From an uncultured Clostridia bacterium (GTDB lineage: Bacteria > Bacillota > Clostridia > Oscillospirales > CAG-272): a stretch of 16,388 bases of DNA. Below the pieces are notes generated by a model. It did not search any database. It saw only the letters and a list, made by a program, of their open reading frames with translations, and was not told the DNA's origin. The translations under genes were made by a program, and so were the position numbers. The first letter of the stretch is position 1; each line of letters opens with the position of its first letter. The stretch spans positions 1 to 16,388 of the forward strand of contig CALGCW010000037.1 in the NCBI GenBank assembly GCA_937884385.1, written 5' to 3'. This document shows positions 15,495-16,388 of this stretch, in pieces.

Positions 15495-16388
15495 TCATTG
15501 CTTTTTCGGTAGCATAACCGCAAAGGTGGTGATACCGTTTCCACTGTTTACGCTTATCTCTCCGTTATGAAGCTCCACAATTCCTTTCACAATGGCAAGC
15601 CCGATACCGTTGCCTTGTGTTGCGTGAGATTCATCAGCTTGGTAGAATTTTGCGAAGATCTTTTCCTGCTTTTCGGGTGGGATCTCACTACCTGTATTGC
15701 TTACCTTAACACAAAGATTTTCGCCTTCATCAAGCACTTCAAGCTCGACCGTTCCGCATCTCGGAACAAATTTTACGGCGTTATCGATGAGATTGATCCA
15801 CACCTGCTTGAGCATTTCCTCATTTGCTTCGATCATATATTCGTCAAAGTCAAGCTGAAGATCTATATTTTTGCTTGACCATTTTTCTTCGAGCAATAGT
15901 ACAGCAGAGCGTACCTGCTCGGAAAGATTGAAGTGAGATACGTCGGTAAGTATCGTTTGATTTTCCACCTTGGTCAGATTCAATACGTTGCTTGCCATAG
16001 AGGAAAGTCGCATGGACTCCTCGCGGATGGCACGGGCATACTGCACACGTTGTTCTTCTGTAAGATTCCCTGATTCAAGCAAATTGGCAAGCCCTGTGAT
16101 CGAAACGATGGGCGTTTTGAATTCGTGTGAGAATGCGTTGATGAAGTCATTGCGAAGCATCTCTGTGTTTTCAAGCTCCTCAGCCATCATGTTGAAGCTT
16201 GTCGTAAGTTCTTTTACTGCCGGATGTGCCGACATCGTTTCTCCAAATTTAAGACGCGCCTTGAAGTCACCCGCCGCCAAGCGATTCATTTTATTGATAA
16301 TCTCATTCACGGGCTTTAGCGGCAGACGGCTGCTGAAAAACGCTGTGACACCGCCGATGATCAAGCTGATCAGCGACATAAAGAGAAT
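15495..16388 (-). CDS. Sensor histidine kinase, C-terminal part (N-terminus beyond window)
   Basis: The frame is open to the right edge, so the sensor domain and true start are missing from view. What remains begins in a membrane helix, then a HAMP linker (about residues 16-70, numbering from the Met at 16379), the HisKA helix with phospho-acceptor His85 in FSHEFKTPI, and the ATPase domain. That domain has N-box NLIDNAVKF, G1-type SNTGSEIPPE, F-box KIFAKFYQ and G2 GNGIGLAIVKG. This is a standard transmembrane EnvZ/PhoR-type kinase, autophosphorylating on His and passing phosphate to a response regulator. That regulator is probably encoded just right of the window, as the usual regulator-kinase order would predict. 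It is followed by plsY2, hinting at envelope or lipid sensing, which is inference. Confidence 0.94.
   Translation of the reverse strand: MLFMSLISLIIGGVTAFFSSRLPLKPVNEIINKMNRLAAGDFKARLKFGETMSAHPAVKELTTSFNMMAEELENTEMLRNDFINAFSHEFKTPIVSITGLANLLESGNLTEEQRVQYARAIREESMRLSSMASNVLNLTKVENQTILTDVSHFNLSEQVRSAVLLLEEKWSSKNIDLQLDFDEYMIEANEEMLKQVWINLIDNAVKFVPRCGTVELEVLDEGENLCVKVSNTGSEIPPEKQEKIFAKFYQADESHATQGNGIGLAIVKGIVELHNGEISVNSGNGITTFAVMLPKKQ

Overview
The window reads as a chromosomal stretch from an anaerobic Clostridia-type Firmicute, probably an uncultivated gut lineage. The grounds are a giant 2-hydroxyacyl-CoA dehydratase activase-type iron-sulfur protein (a strict-anaerobe hallmark), the FakA/FakB and PlsY acyl-phosphate route to phospholipids (typical of Gram-positives), FtsH, and paired VTT/DedA-like membrane proteins. 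I cannot name the genus from sequence alone. Every convincing gene lies on the minus strand, so transcription runs from right to left.

Right end (about 14.8-16.4 kb): a sensor histidine kinase, cut by the window edge, is followed after 13 nt by a divergent PlsY-like acyltransferase. A strong intrinsic terminator at 14801-14834 closes this unit.

Middle (about 0.8-14.8 kb): a gene train with no terminator that I can see and gaps of at most 21 nt, several of them overlaps. In transcription order it is ftsH, fakB (DegV), fakA, plsY, two tandem TVP38/TMEM64 (VTT) proteins, a GT8 glycosyltransferase, pgsA, cdsA, a 1412-residue dehydratase-activase protein and a membrane-anchored alpha/beta hydrolase. 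Together they form most of a membrane-lipid assembly line. FakB presents a fatty acid, FakA phosphorylates it, PlsY moves the acyl group from acyl-phosphate to glycerol-3-phosphate, CdsA makes CDP-diacylglycerol and PgsA makes phosphatidylglycerol-phosphate. PlsC and PlsX are not in the window. The VTT proteins may move lipids across the membrane, GT8 may glycosylate a lipid or surface polymer, and FtsH may control membrane-protein quality or enzyme levels. The roles of the activase and hydrolase in this setting are unknown.

Left end (1-809): visibly AT-rich and unlike the rest. It holds a histidine-kinase-type ATPase fragment with no usable start, whose open frame begins immediately after the hydrolase stop codon. 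Beyond it lie a cluster of short TACGCA-type repeats and a perfect 18-bp hairpin. The best reading is a recombination or mobile-element boundary placed exactly at the end of the operon. No tRNA, rRNA, CRISPR array, transposase or integrase gene is seen inside the window.
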